Source: Halocynthiibacter sp049608145
GTDB taxonomy: Bacteria > Pseudomonadota > Alphaproteobacteria > Rhodobacterales > Rhodobacteraceae
DNA: 64,000 nt
Assembly (NCBI RefSeq): GCF_049608145.1
Contig: NZ_JBMYXF010000008.1
Coordinates: 1 to 64,000 of the forward strand
Direction: 5' to 3'
The position numbers were made by a program, and so were the translations under genes. The notes below the pieces were generated by a model. It saw nothing but the letters and a program-made list of their open reading frames with translations, was not told where the DNA came from and ran no database searches. Positions 34,372 to 43,492 of the stretch are shown here, one piece after another; the stretch's first letter is position 1, and the number at the start of each line of letters is the position of its first letter.

Positions 34372-35421
34372 TTGCGTGATTTGGCCGATCTAAGTTCCGA
34401 GCTGCTGTTCTGGTACGACCGGAACGCGCGCGATATGCCTTGGCGCACCAGCCCCTCAGACCGCAAAAACGGCATTACCCCGGATCCCTATCACATCTGG
34501 ATGTCCGAAATCATGCTGCAACAAACCACCGTTGCTGCCGTGAAAGAATACTTCCTGAAATTCACCACGCGCTGGCCGACAGTCCAAGATCTGGCGAATG
34601 CCGCAGACGAAGACGTCATGGCGGCTTGGGCCGGGCTTGGCTATTACGCCCGCGCCCGCAACCTGCTGAAATGCGCCCGGGCAGTGGTGACCGATCATGG
34701 CGGTATTTTCCCGGATGATCACGCGACCTTGCTTAGACTGCCCGGAATTGGTCCCTATACCGCTGCGGCTGTGTCTTCGATCGCGTTTGATCAGGCCTAT
34801 ACTGTGCTGGATGGCAATGTTGAACGCGTGATGTCGCGTCTTTATCGGGTGAAAACGCCCCTGCCCGCCGCCAAACCTGAACTGACAGATCTGGCCGCAA
34901 ACCTAACCCCACAGTCCCGTCCTGGCGATTATGCCCAGGCCGTGATGGATTTGGGTGCAACCATCTGCACCCCAAAATCACCCGCCTGTGGGATTTGTCC
35001 CTGGATCACATATTGCGAGGCCCGCAAAGCCGGAGACCAAGCTGAATACCCTAAGAAAACACCCAAAAAGCCAAAACCAACCCGCCATGGCATCGCTTAT
35101 ATCGCCCAGCGCAAAGACGGGGCTTGGCTGTTGGAACGTCGCCCGGCAAAGGGCCTGTTGGGTGGAATGCTTGGCTGGCCTGGGGCCGAATGGGGCGATA
35201 CCGCACAAGAAGCCCCCCCTGTGTCCGCTGACTGGAAAAACATCACAGAAGACGTGCGCCACACATTCACGCATTTCCACTTAATCCTACAATTGCGAAT
35301 CGCCACTGTGCCCATGGATTGCCCGGGCATGTTCATCTCAAAACACGATTTTCAACCCAATGATCTGCCTACGGTGATGCGCAAAGCCTTCGCCATGGCG
35401 CGATCTCATATGTCACATTGA
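34372..35421 (+). CDS. mutY: A/G-specific adenine glycosylase MutY
   Basis: 349 residues beginning at a TTG with AAGGA upstream. The N-terminal helix-hairpin-helix glycosylase has the active-site helix EIMLQQTTV, the HhH LPGIGPYTAAAV with the catalytic Asp in VLDGNVERV, and a [4Fe-4S] cluster C-X6-C-X2-C-X5-C (ICTPKSPACGICPWITYC). The C-terminal NUDIX-like domain (about 240-349) recognises 8-oxoG. MutY removes adenine mispaired with 8-oxoguanine. It is divergent from the DciA-like gene and followed by alkB. Confidence 0.95.
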   Translation: MRDLADLSSELLFWYDRNARDMPWRTSPSDRKNGITPDPYHIWMSEIMLQQTTVAAVKEYFLKFTTRWPTVQDLANAADEDVMAAWAGLGYYARARNLLKCARAVVTDHGGIFPDDHATLLRLPGIGPYTAAAVSSIAFDQAYTVLDGNVERVMSRLYRVKTPLPAAKPELTDLAANLTPQSRPGDYAQAVMDLGATICTPKSPACGICPWITYCEARKAGDQAEYPKKTPKKPKPTRHGIAYIAQRKDGAWLLERRPAKGLLGGMLGWPGAEWGDTAQEAPPVSADWKNITEDVRHTFTHFHLILQLRIATVPMDCPGMFISKHDFQPNDLPTVMRKAFAMARSHMSH

Positions 35422-35467
35422 AAACATAATCCCTTTGCGATTTCATACCCGCAACCAGGAGTTCGTT

Positions 35468-36601
35468 ATGCCATTTACATCCGACGTTCATAAGTTCAGC
35501 AAAGCCCTGCCATTCTGGATGAGCCTGCTGACCGTTCCCATCGCGGTCTTTGGCGCGGTGCACGGGGGCTGGGCGGTTTTTCTTTTGCCTATGGTCTGTT
35601 GGTATTTCTTTTCAATTCTTGATGCCATCACCGGGCTGAACCTGGAAAACGCCGATCCCGACACCAACGAAGCCGATCTTTTCTGGTATCGCCTGATCAC
35701 TATGATCTGGTTTCCCGTACAGTTCGTGACCAGCTTTGCGATCCTCTGGTATGTCACCCACAGCGGCCATTTGGCGATTTGGGAAAAGATCGTTCTCTTC
35801 TTTGGCCTGGGCGTGATGAGCGGGTCTGTTGGCATTGTTTATGCTCACGAACTGCTGCACCAGAAACCCCGGATTGAACGTATTTTAGGTGATCTTTTGT
35901 TGGCTATGGTGATGTACAGTCACTTCCGCAGCGAACATCTGTTGGTGCATCACCGCTATGTTGGCACGCCCCGTGACACCGTCACCGCACGGTACAATGA
36001 AGGATTTCACAAGTTTTTCCGTCGGGTTCTTTTTGAATCTGTTCGCTCGGCCTGGCGGATCGAAGCTGAAAGACTTGAGAAACGCAAAATGCCCCCAGGC
36101 CACCCCAGCAACCCATTTTATCGCTATTGGGCCCTTCAGGCTGGGATGCTCATTTTGGCCATCGCCCTGGGTGGGTTTGCCGGGCTTTTACTCTTTCTCT
36201 GGCAGGCCCTTGTCGCCATCTGGCAGCTAGAGCTAACCAACTATGTTGAACATTACGGACTGGTGCGCAAACATCTGGGGGATGGGAAATATGAACACGT
36301 CAAACCCCACCACAGCTGGAACGCCGCCCATAAAGCCACCAACTGGTTGCTGATCAATCTACAACGTCATTCAGATCATCACTATAAACCTGACCGTCGG
36401 TTCCCACTTTTGCAGAACTATGATGCGAAAGAAGCCCCACAGTTGCCTTATGGATATCCGATCATGGCGGTTGCGGCGATGATCCCGCCTGTCTGGCGTC
36501 GCGTGATGAACCCCCGTGTTCTGGCCTGGCGAGAAACCTATTATCCGGAAATTGACAGTTGGCTTGCCTATAAAAATGCCATCAACCCCATGCCGCGGTA
36601 A
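35468..36601 (+). CDS. alkB: Alkane 1-monooxygenase AlkB
   Basis: 377 residues from ATG 35468, with AGGAG upstream. Six hydrophobic stretches and all histidine boxes of the integral-membrane diiron hydroxylases are present: HELLH at 127-131, HLLVHHRYVG at 157-166, LQRHSDHH near 300, plus NYVEHYGL, the AlkB-specific motif. It oxidises the terminal carbon of medium- to long-chain n-alkanes with rubredoxin as electron donor. No rubredoxin or rubredoxin reductase gene lies next to it, so the electron partners must be elsewhere. Confidence 0.93.
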   Translation: MPFTSDVHKFSKALPFWMSLLTVPIAVFGAVHGGWAVFLLPMVCWYFFSILDAITGLNLENADPDTNEADLFWYRLITMIWFPVQFVTSFAILWYVTHSGHLAIWEKIVLFFGLGVMSGSVGIVYAHELLHQKPRIERILGDLLLAMVMYSHFRSEHLLVHHRYVGTPRDTVTARYNEGFHKFFRRVLFESVRSAWRIEAERLEKRKMPPGHPSNPFYRYWALQAGMLILAIALGGFAGLLLFLWQALVAIWQLELTNYVEHYGLVRKHLGDGKYEHVKPHHSWNAAHKATNWLLINLQRHSDHHYKPDRRFPLLQNYDAKEAPQLPYGYPIMAVAAMIPPVWRRVMNPRVLAWRETYYPEIDSWLAYKNAINPMPR

Positions 36602-36626
36602 ACAGCCAGTTTGTGCAAAACCTATA

Positions 36627-37766
36627 TCAGCTTGATTGCAGGTTTTGTCTCTGATCGGTGATGTCTTGGCTGGCGGTTTCACCCTCTGCAACTTTATTTT
36701 TCAACTCTGCAACCGCCCGGGTTTCGTCGCCTGCATCGATGAATTTACGCAGATTTCGCAACAGCGCTGCAATTTCAATTTCAGAACAACCATCTTCCTC
36801 AACCCGGAAAATCTTTTCACCGCATGGGTATATCTCGCCATCGGGACGCACCAGTTCCTCGTGCAGTTTCTCTCCGGGCAACAGCCCGGTTTCCTGAATT
36901 TCGATCCCCACATCCGCGCTACCTAGGGCACGCACACATGTGCCGGCGGCTTCAATCATTTTGACGGCAAGCTCTGCAATGCGGACAGGCTGCCCCATAT
37001 CCAGAACAAAAATCTCTCCGCCCTGGGCAATTGCACCGGCACTTAATACAAGCCGGGACGCTTCCTGCACGGTCATAAAATAACGTGTCATTCGCCTATC
37101 ACGCAGAGTCACCGGGCCACCGCGCGCAATCTGATCCCGAAAAATCGGCACAACAGATCCAGAACTGCCAAGCACATTTCCAAACCGGACAATCGAAAAC
37201 ACAGTTCCCGAACTGCGCAACGCCAGATCCCGGATCAACAGTTCTGCTAGGCGCTTTGTCGCCCCCATTACCCCAACAGGTCGCACGGCTTTATCGGTAG
37301 AGATCAAAACAAACCGATGCACATCGGCACACTGGGCCGCCAACGCAAGGCATCTGGTGCCAAACACATTATTCACGATACCTGCCGTTGGGTTTTTTTC
37401 GACCATCGCAACATGTTTATAAGCTGCGGCATGCAGCACGATATCGACTTTATGTTCCGAAAACACCCGCTGTAAAAAACCATCATCACATACAGAGCCA
37501 AGCATGGGGCACAGTTCAACCCCATCCGCCATTTCACTCAACAGCCCTTCGATACAAAACAACGCGTGTTCGCTGTTTTCCAGCAGAACCAATTTACGTG
37601 GATTCTGTACCAAAACCTGTTGGCAAAGCTCGGCACCGATTGATCCCCCAGCACCTGATATCAGAACAGTTTTATCCTCGTATTCCGCAACCTCCCCCCG
37701 GGATGTGCATTTCTGTTCGGGTTTCGGCCCGGTAACAAACGACAATATTGTCTGCAATTTCACCAA
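36627..37766 (-). CDS. CapD-type UDP-sugar 4,6-dehydratase lacking the membrane half
   Basis: 379 residues. This corresponds to only the SDR catalytic half of CapD/FlaA1-type proteins, which are usually about 600 or more residues with an N-terminal transmembrane region. Visible motifs: VLISGAGGSIGAELCQQ, LHAAAYKHVAMVE, STDKAVRPVGVMGATKR and RFGNVLGSSGSVVP. The family makes UDP-4-keto-6-deoxy sugars for surface glycans. The upstream gap of 82 bases is too short to hold the missing half, so this is either a soluble form or a relic. It is the last of three same-strand glycan genes. Confidence 0.85.
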   Translation of the reverse strand: MVKLQTILSFVTGPKPEQKCTSRGEVAEYEDKTVLISGAGGSIGAELCQQVLVQNPRKLVLLENSEHALFCIEGLLSEMADGVELCPMLGSVCDDGFLQRVFSEHKVDIVLHAAAYKHVAMVEKNPTAGIVNNVFGTRCLALAAQCADVHRFVLISTDKAVRPVGVMGATKRLAELLIRDLALRSSGTVFSIVRFGNVLGSSGSVVPIFRDQIARGGPVTLRDRRMTRYFMTVQEASRLVLSAGAIAQGGEIFVLDMGQPVRIAELAVKMIEAAGTCVRALGSADVGIEIQETGLLPGEKLHEELVRPDGEIYPCGEKIFRVEEDGCSEIEIAALLRNLRKFIDAGDETRAVAELKNKVAEGETASQDITDQRQNLQSS

Positions 37767-37848
37767 CGTTTTCAGATCATTTCTAGCCAGCAGGCCACTT
37801 AATCTAGATCTACATCCCGTTGATTAAGAATTTACCAATATAGGCAAT

Positions 37849-38457
37849 CTATCTTCCGAAAACACGCTGTAAGGTTTTCAAGATGATCAGGCCGTCAAAA
37901 CACAGCCCCCTGTGTTTTTGATAGATCAGGTCCAGGCGTGCTTTTCGGGGCAGACAGCGTGTGACATACGCTTTGTCGGTCTCATCCGCGTTGCTACATT
38001 CCGCCAAAACTCTGGCTTCATATTGATGGATATACAACGTCGCGAGGCCCGTCACCCCCGGCCTGCACATCAGCACCTGTGCATATAATTTCGGGAAACG
38101 TTCCGTATAATATCGCAAGGGCGGTCGAGGACCGACAAAGCTGATATCTCCGCGTAAGATATTCAAAAGTTGTGGCAATTCATCCAAACGGTATCGCCGC
38201 AACCACCGCCCTGAACGTGTGATTTGGGACAGTTTTTCACCGCCCGTCACCCCGATATTGCTGGCGCAACAATGCATGGTTCGGAACTTCCACAAAATGA
38301 ACCCTTCGTCGACTGTTTTCATACGTTCCGCACGATAGAAAACCGGGCCGCCCCCCTGCCACATCAATAAAAGCCAAATCAGGGCGATCACAGGAACCAG
38401 AACCACCGACAACGCCAGGGCCAATACGATATCAAAGATCCTTTTCTGCCACGTCAT
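37849..38457 (-). CDS. Short (PglC/WcaJ C-domain type) initiating sugar transferase
   Basis: 202 residues with one N-terminal membrane helix (FDIVLALALSVVLVPVIALIWLLL) and the catalytic domain of polyisoprenyl-phosphate phosphosugar transferases: ERMKTVDEGFILWKFRTM, RYRLDELPQLLNILRGDISFVGPRPP and RPGVTGLATL. It starts surface glycans by placing a phosphosugar on undecaprenyl phosphate. It overlaps the epimerase gene by four bases. The sugar is unknown. Confidence 0.9.
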   Translation of the reverse strand: MTWQKRIFDIVLALALSVVLVPVIALIWLLLMWQGGGPVFYRAERMKTVDEGFILWKFRTMHCCASNIGVTGGEKLSQITRSGRWLRRYRLDELPQLLNILRGDISFVGPRPPLRYYTERFPKLYAQVLMCRPGVTGLATLYIHQYEARVLAECSNADETDKAYVTRCLPRKARLDLIYQKHRGLCFDGLIILKTLQRVFGR

Positions 38458-39320
38458 GGCAAAGCCCGTTTAAGACAGGCAAGTTCTTCCAAAACGGCCC
38501 CAGGAAACGACATTTCATCGGTGAAATCAAAAAGATCCTGTAACCGCCCTGTATCAAGCATCACTGTTCGGATCACGCTTTCAGGGGCAGGCACGGGCTG
38601 AAATGGGATATTTCCAGCCTGCAAAAGCGCATCCATCCCCATCACACCGGGCAGGGCAATATTCAAAATGTCGGGCAACTTCTCCCCAGCAATAACCAGA
38701 TCAATCAGACGCGTCACGATGCGGGCCAAGGTCAGCGGCCCGATATAGCTGCGAGAGGGAAAGGCACCATCCGGAAACCGATCAAGCAGAACCTTGCCAG
38801 AATGCCCAACCCTGCCCAGCAATTGATCGGCCCCTGCGACATTCCCAAGGCGCAAAACAGTCGTTCGAACCTGCCCCGAATATGCCGCGATAACCTGTTC
38901 CATTTCATATTTCGACCCACCATATGCAGACACAGGATTGGGTATCTCATCTTCGGGATGCGCCCTATCAGATCCCCCGTAAACTGCTGATGTAGAAACG
39001 AAAAATACATGTTTCATCTGTTCTTTATCCGCACAGAACAGCACTTGTTGCGCCAATTCGGAATTTACAGAAAAATCACACCCGGTTGCAGGCGTTACAC
39101 CGGATAATGCCAAGACCACAGAACATCCGCGCATCGCGTGTCGCATCCGTTCCACACCATCACACGCCAAGGGGTCAAAACAGATCTCTCCACATTCGGG
39201 GGATCGGCTTTGCCAGATCAGGCGGTTCTCACCCGTCACTTGAAAGGCAGCTTTCAACAATGCTGCGACACGGCCGCCACCGCCCAGCGCCAGAACCCCA
39301 TCTTCAGATACTTTCTGCAT
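38454..39320 (-). CDS. NAD-dependent epimerase/dehydratase family protein
   Basis: 288 residues with a Rossmann-like start (VLALGGGGRVAALLKAAF), then VSTSAVYGGSDRAH and PVSAYGGSKYEMEQV, the Tyr-x-x-x-Lys active site of nucleotide-sugar SDRs. It probably reduces or epimerises the keto-sugar made by the CapD-like gene, but the exact product is unknown. It is the first of the three-gene minus-strand glycan unit and overlaps the sugar transferase gene by four bases. Confidence 0.86.
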   Translation of the reverse strand: MQKVSEDGVLALGGGGRVAALLKAAFQVTGENRLIWQSRSPECGEICFDPLACDGVERMRHAMRGCSVVLALSGVTPATGCDFSVNSELAQQVLFCADKEQMKHVFFVSTSAVYGGSDRAHPEDEIPNPVSAYGGSKYEMEQVIAAYSGQVRTTVLRLGNVAGADQLLGRVGHSGKVLLDRFPDGAFPSRSYIGPLTLARIVTRLIDLVIAGEKLPDILNIALPGVMGMDALLQAGNIPFQPVPAPESVIRTVMLDTGRLQDLFDFTDEMSFPGAVLEELACLKRALP

Positions 39321-39398
39321 CAGATTTTATGCTTTCCCGGTCAAAATGAACCCGTTCTTCACATCATCGGTGCAAATTCTTACCAAACCCTTATCGCA

Positions 39399-39428
39399 AA
39401 AAGGCCCCGCTGATAGACACAGCGGGGC
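39399..39428 (-). terminator. Intrinsic terminator of ccrM
   Basis: Minus strand: GCCCCGCTG pairs with CAGCGGGGC around a 7-base loop, followed by CCTTTTTGC. About 100 bases past the ccrM stop; this space also holds no gene. Confidence 0.87.
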
Positions 39429-39528
39429 AGGTATGTGCCGCGGAACATGTCGCGGGCACAGGCGGTAACCAGTTATTCTGTAGTTACACCAACGGGGTCA
39501 GATGCCCCGTTAGCGATTTTTGTGAACC

Positions 39529-40632
39529 TCAGTTCATCTCTGCGCGGATTTGCTGACGCAGCAGATCGATCGGCACGGTTTTGCCGTCTTTCTTATAGCA
39601 CCAGTAGGTCCAACCATTGCAGCTTGGCGCGCCTTCAAGCGCAGCACCCACCTGATGGATCGACCCTTTTACATCCGGACCACCCACAAGGGTGCCATCC
39701 GCACGAACTTTCGCCTTATGGCGCATGTTCATGGAATACAGTTCTTCGCCAGGCAACAGCATGCCACGTTCCACAAGCTGACCAAAAGGCACACGTGGTT
39801 GCGCACGCTTAGACGTGGACACAATCAGGCTTTCTTTGTCGAACTTCCGGATCTTGGACAGGCGTTTTGCAGCAACCTTGCGATAGGCTTCTTCGCGCTC
39901 AATACCGATGAAATCGCGGCCCAGTTTCTTGGCCACAGCACCCGTGGTGCCCGTGCCAAAGAATGGATCAAGCACAACATCACCCGGGTTGGTCGCGCCG
40001 ACCAGAACACGGTGCAGCAGGCTTTCAGGTTTTTGGGTTGGGTGGGCTTTGTCGCCTGCATCGTTCTTCAGGCGTTCGCCACCGTTACAGATCGGCAGAA
40101 CCCAGTCGGAACGCATCTGAATGCCTTCGTTCAGGGATTTCAGCGCTTCATAGTTAAAGGTGCATTTTGCGTCTTCTGACTTGCCGGCCCAGATCATGGT
40201 CTCATGGGCGTTGGTCAGGCGCTTGCCGCGGAAATTTGGCATTGGGTTGGATTTGCGCCACACCACGTCATTCAAAATCCAGAAGCCTTGGTTCTGCAAC
40301 TCAGATCCAACGCGGAAAATGTTGTGGTAAGATCCGATGACCCAAATCGCACCATTTGGCTTCAGCACACGGCGCGCGGCTGCCAGCCAATCTTTGGTGA
40401 ATTTGTCATAGGCCGCAAAGCTGGAAAACTGGTCCCATTCATCGTCAACCGCATCCACTTTGGAATTGTCGGGACGGTGAAGATCACCTTTCAGCTGCAG
40501 GTTATAGGGGGGATCGGCGAAAATCAGATCAACAGAACCTTCGGGAAGGCCGTTCATGATCTCAATGCAATCGCCCGCAAGTATTTCGTTCAGCGGCAAT
40601 TCGACTGCCGCTTTTGTACTGGTTTTTTTCAT
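39529..40632 (-). CDS. ccrM: Cell-cycle DNA adenine methyltransferase CcrM (GANTC)
   Basis: 367 residues from ATG 40632, preceded by GAGG. Motifs DPPYN at 40-44 and LDPFFGTGTTGAVA near 240 give the amino-methyltransferase (beta-type) order, and the extra C-terminal domain of about 80 residues (TLVGGPDVKGSIHQVGAALEGAPSCNGWTYW) is characteristic of CcrM. It methylates adenine in GANTC late in the cell cycle and is essential in many alphaproteobacteria. Two GANTC sites lie 55-70 bases upstream. It is flanked by rnhB, as in related genomes, and by the glycan genes. Confidence 0.96.
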   Translation of the reverse strand: MKKTSTKAAVELPLNEILAGDCIEIMNGLPEGSVDLIFADPPYNLQLKGDLHRPDNSKVDAVDDEWDQFSSFAAYDKFTKDWLAAARRVLKPNGAIWVIGSYHNIFRVGSELQNQGFWILNDVVWRKSNPMPNFRGKRLTNAHETMIWAGKSEDAKCTFNYEALKSLNEGIQMRSDWVLPICNGGERLKNDAGDKAHPTQKPESLLHRVLVGATNPGDVVLDPFFGTGTTGAVAKKLGRDFIGIEREEAYRKVAAKRLSKIRKFDKESLIVSTSKRAQPRVPFGQLVERGMLLPGEELYSMNMRHKAKVRADGTLVGGPDVKGSIHQVGAALEGAPSCNGWTYWCYKKDGKTVPIDLLRQQIRAEMN

Positions 40633-40680
40633 ATCTGCCTCAATATCCGGGTGTCTTAAGCGCACCTCGTGATTGCCTCT

Positions 40681-40710
40681 AAGCATGAGTCATGATGGAT
40701 TCCGCGTCAA
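40681..40710 (-). promoter_or_regulatory. Putative ccrM promoter containing two GANTC sites
   Basis: On the minus strand TTGACG (40710-40705) is followed 18 bases later by ATGCTT (40686-40681). GAATC at 40702-40698 and GACTC at 40691-40687 fall in the spacer. In Caulobacter the ccrM promoter is controlled through two GANTC sites near its transcription start, so self-methylation control here is plausible. The -10 match is weak. Confidence 0.5.
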
Positions 40711-40738
40711 ATAATTTTTTGACCTTCAGGGGCAAGTT

Positions 40739-41374
40739 TTAATCTTGATACAAGATGTTGTGTACTGGCTTAAAGGAAACCCGATGATGTGGTGTCACGC
40801 CTAGATCCTTCAAGGCGTCCTGATGCATTTTTGTCGGATAGCCTGCGTTCTTTTCCCAACCATATCCCGGATATTGAAGCGCCAGATCCGCCATCAGATC
40901 ATCACGCAGTGTCTTGGCGATGATCGAAGCAGCCGCGATCGATTGCGATTTGCTGTCGCCTTTCACCACGGCAGAACAGGGCAACCCAACACCGCGCGGG
41001 ATCATATTGCCATCAATCAACAGATAGTCAGGTTGCGGATCCAGGGCTTCGACCGCGCGCAACATCGCAATATGGGACGCGCGCAGAATGTTATGTTCGT
41101 CAATTTCCTCAACAGAAGCCTCGCCCACCCCGATTTGCGCGGACATTTCCAGCAATTCCACCAGCGCCCGGCGTTTCTTTTCGCTCAGCTTCTTTGAATC
41201 GTTCAGGCCCTCAGGCACATTGGCAATATCCAACACCACCGCAGCCGCCATCACAGGCCCCGCCAACGGCCCACGCCCGACCTCATCCACACCAGCAATC
41301 CGCATGAACCCCTTTTCACGGGCTGCGGTTTCATAACTTAGGTCGGGGACGGGTTTTGTGGGCTTATCAGTCAT
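40739..41374 (-). CDS. rnhB: Ribonuclease HII
   Basis: 211 residues with the RNase HII acidic active site: GVDEVGRGPLAGPV (Asp-Glu), DSKKLS and YLLIDGNMIPRG, then SIIAKTLRDDLM. It cuts the RNA strand of RNA-DNA hybrids and removes single ribonucleotides. It lies just upstream of ccrM on the same strand. The C-terminal DYQHYPGYGWEKNAGY-type end is seen as ALQYPGYGWEKNAGYPTKMH. Confidence 0.95.
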   Translation of the reverse strand: MTDKPTKPVPDLSYETAAREKGFMRIAGVDEVGRGPLAGPVMAAAVVLDIANVPEGLNDSKKLSEKKRRALVELLEMSAQIGVGEASVEEIDEHNILRASHIAMLRAVEALDPQPDYLLIDGNMIPRGVGLPCSAVVKGDSKSQSIAAASIIAKTLRDDLMADLALQYPGYGWEKNAGYPTKMHQDALKDLGVTPHHRVSFKPVHNILYQD

Positions 41375-41486
41375 ATGTTCAGAAACGCGGTTTTTCCCGC
41401 AGGCGCAAGGGGCAGGTCATAAATTCCCGACCTTTCCCACCCAGAGTTTTCCTCATAAACATCAGATATCTGATCGGAGTATTAGT

Positions 41487-43451
41487 TTGCGTAAGAGTAT
41501 CCTCGTTCCCACCCTCGCCCTCTGTCTGACCATCGCAGTTGCCGCCTTCTGGTTTCTGCGTGATCCATGGTCTGGCACCACAGAACCACAGCATTTTGCT
41601 TTCTCTGAATTCCGCTTCCTCGAAACAGAAACTGGGCCAGAGGTCAGCGCAGATAAGATCGCTGAGGAATACGCCTTCTTCGCCTCGCTTGTCTTCCAGG
41701 TGGCTGATCAGGTCACTACCGGTGCAGAGGACGGCTATCTCACCTATGACCCGGCAACACAGACAATCAGCGCATTCACATTTGGCCAAGTGATTCATGC
41801 CCCTTTCCCTGAAGTTGGCGCGTTTTCAGCCTTTGACACAGAAGGCATAGACAGCACTCCGGCGTTCATCAAACGGGCAGACAACGGGTTGGGATTGATC
41901 TTTCACGCACCGGTCGAAGGGCTGGGCAGCGACCTTCGGATCGAACTTACCTTTCTGCCCACAGACGACATATCTGCGCAAAAAGAAACCCAGGCCCGGC
42001 TGATCCGGGAACAAGAAGAAGCGCTTGCAACCTGGCACGAAGACATGAAGGCGGTCAGCGATCTCATAGCTGCTGGCCCAAAACCCGGCGAAGCCGCCTA
42101 TCGCACCAGCCTGCCGGGTTGGCAGGGGTTTATCACTGTTCCGGGCCGCTACAGTTATGGAAACCACGTCGACTTCCCCCGCACTGAATTTCAGGATCTG
42201 ACAGATCAAAGCAGGCCAATCACCGTGCTTGCGCTAAAACAAGGCGAAGGCGCAGAGGTTTTCGCCCGCGAACGCGAACGCATTTTGGAAACACCTACCC
42301 GGGAACTGGCGCTGTTTGCCGATGACGAAAACAGTATTATTGGTGCACAATATGGCCAGGGGTTCTTCGCCTATTTTCAGACCTCCGCGGGCCTGATCGA
42401 CTACTTCATCTTCACTCACACCCCCGACGCAGCGCTTTTGCCCGAATTCATGGCTGCCGCAAATAGTTTATCAGAAGATGGCTTGATTTCCCCAGCGATC
42501 CTATCAGACAGTTTCGACGCCTTCGTATGGATGGAAGAGCAGGGAAAAACCGTGTTTGCACAAACTGATCCCAACGAATGGAATAACCACTTCTTTATCG
42601 ACAATTTTGCGCCGCTGTACCTGATCAGCCTAAATGCACTGCGCGTTATCGACGAAAGCCTGAGAGCATCACTTCAACCAGATGGTTTTCCGGACTTCAA
42701 TATCGATATAAGCTGCCTCCCCTCACTGCCTGCTGAAACACCGCTCTCTACAGCACATGAGCAATTCAATTCGCTGGTACGGAATGATTTTACACACGGA
42801 TCTATCTATTACGCACAACACATCTCCAGTGGGGATTTTAATGAAGGTAAAGACTTCGAGATGGCTGTGCTGGACCAATATCCGCAGTGGGACCCTGTCT
42901 GGTTTACCGACAGCCCCACACGTGCCACTGGCGCAGAGGGACCGATGTATTATGTCTATCTGTCCCGTCCGATTTCAAACCTGAAACTGGTATGCCGCCT
43001 CGCCTCTGAAAACCCACTCACCCTGCGGCTGGCTGAACAGATAGCGATGCAGATGGAACTACCTGAGATCCCGCCACAGCCTGACTGGGTTATCAATCAA
43101 TTCCGCAAATATCTAGGTTTTGTAAGTGAAATGATTGATGGCGTGTATGAAGTTTCAAACCAGGACGGTACATCCCGCCTGATCCGTCGAAATGGCGAAC
43201 GATTGCTGGCAGAAAACTTCACGTGGGTCTGGGATTATGAGGACAGCAATGCATTTGAAGCCCGCCTTGAAGAAAACGGCCCTCTGGGCTTGTGGCTTCT
43301 GGATGGGACACCGTTGCTGCCAGCAGAATACAGCAGCTTCGACGAAGAACCACAACTGGGCGAAGGTGTAATGAGCGCCTATCATTCAAATGATACAACC
43401 AAGCTATACTATTCCATCCCGGAACGCCGTTTTATCGACAGGCCTGAATAA
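41487..43451 (+). CDS. Unrecognised membrane-anchored protein with WG-like C-terminus
   Basis: 654 residues from TTG 41487, which has GGAG upstream and begins an N-terminal signal or anchor helix (RKSILVPTLALCLTIAVAAFWFL); the longer frame adds a Pro/Phe-rich leader that looks untranslated. The rest is largely polar with many acidic residues. The C-terminus (about 575-650) has DGTSRLIRRNGERLLAENFTWVWDYEDSN and GPLGLWLLDGTPLLPAEYSSF, reminiscent of WG (KWG leptospira) repeats. No enzyme motif was recognised. It is likely periplasmic, attached at the inner membrane. It is the first gene of an accessory block. Confidence 0.72.
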   Translation: MRKSILVPTLALCLTIAVAAFWFLRDPWSGTTEPQHFAFSEFRFLETETGPEVSADKIAEEYAFFASLVFQVADQVTTGAEDGYLTYDPATQTISAFTFGQVIHAPFPEVGAFSAFDTEGIDSTPAFIKRADNGLGLIFHAPVEGLGSDLRIELTFLPTDDISAQKETQARLIREQEEALATWHEDMKAVSDLIAAGPKPGEAAYRTSLPGWQGFITVPGRYSYGNHVDFPRTEFQDLTDQSRPITVLALKQGEGAEVFARERERILETPTRELALFADDENSIIGAQYGQGFFAYFQTSAGLIDYFIFTHTPDAALLPEFMAAANSLSEDGLISPAILSDSFDAFVWMEEQGKTVFAQTDPNEWNNHFFIDNFAPLYLISLNALRVIDESLRASLQPDGFPDFNIDISCLPSLPAETPLSTAHEQFNSLVRNDFTHGSIYYAQHISSGDFNEGKDFEMAVLDQYPQWDPVWFTDSPTRATGAEGPMYYVYLSRPISNLKLVCRLASENPLTLRLAEQIAMQMELPEIPPQPDWVINQFRKYLGFVSEMIDGVYEVSNQDGTSRLIRRNGERLLAENFTWVWDYEDSNAFEARLEENGPLGLWLLDGTPLLPAEYSSFDEEPQLGEGVMSAYHSNDTTKLYYSIPERRFIDRPE

Positions 43452-43457
43452 ATACGC

Positions 43458-43482
43458 GGCGGAGACAGGCATTGCCTCCGCC
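43458..43482. terminator. Hairpin between convergent genes
   Basis: GGCGGAG pairs with CTCCGCC around an 11-base loop between the plus-strand WG-like gene and the minus-strand gene at 43493. Only CGTTTGG follows on the plus strand. Confidence 0.45.
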
Positions 43483-43492
43483 CGTTTGGAAA

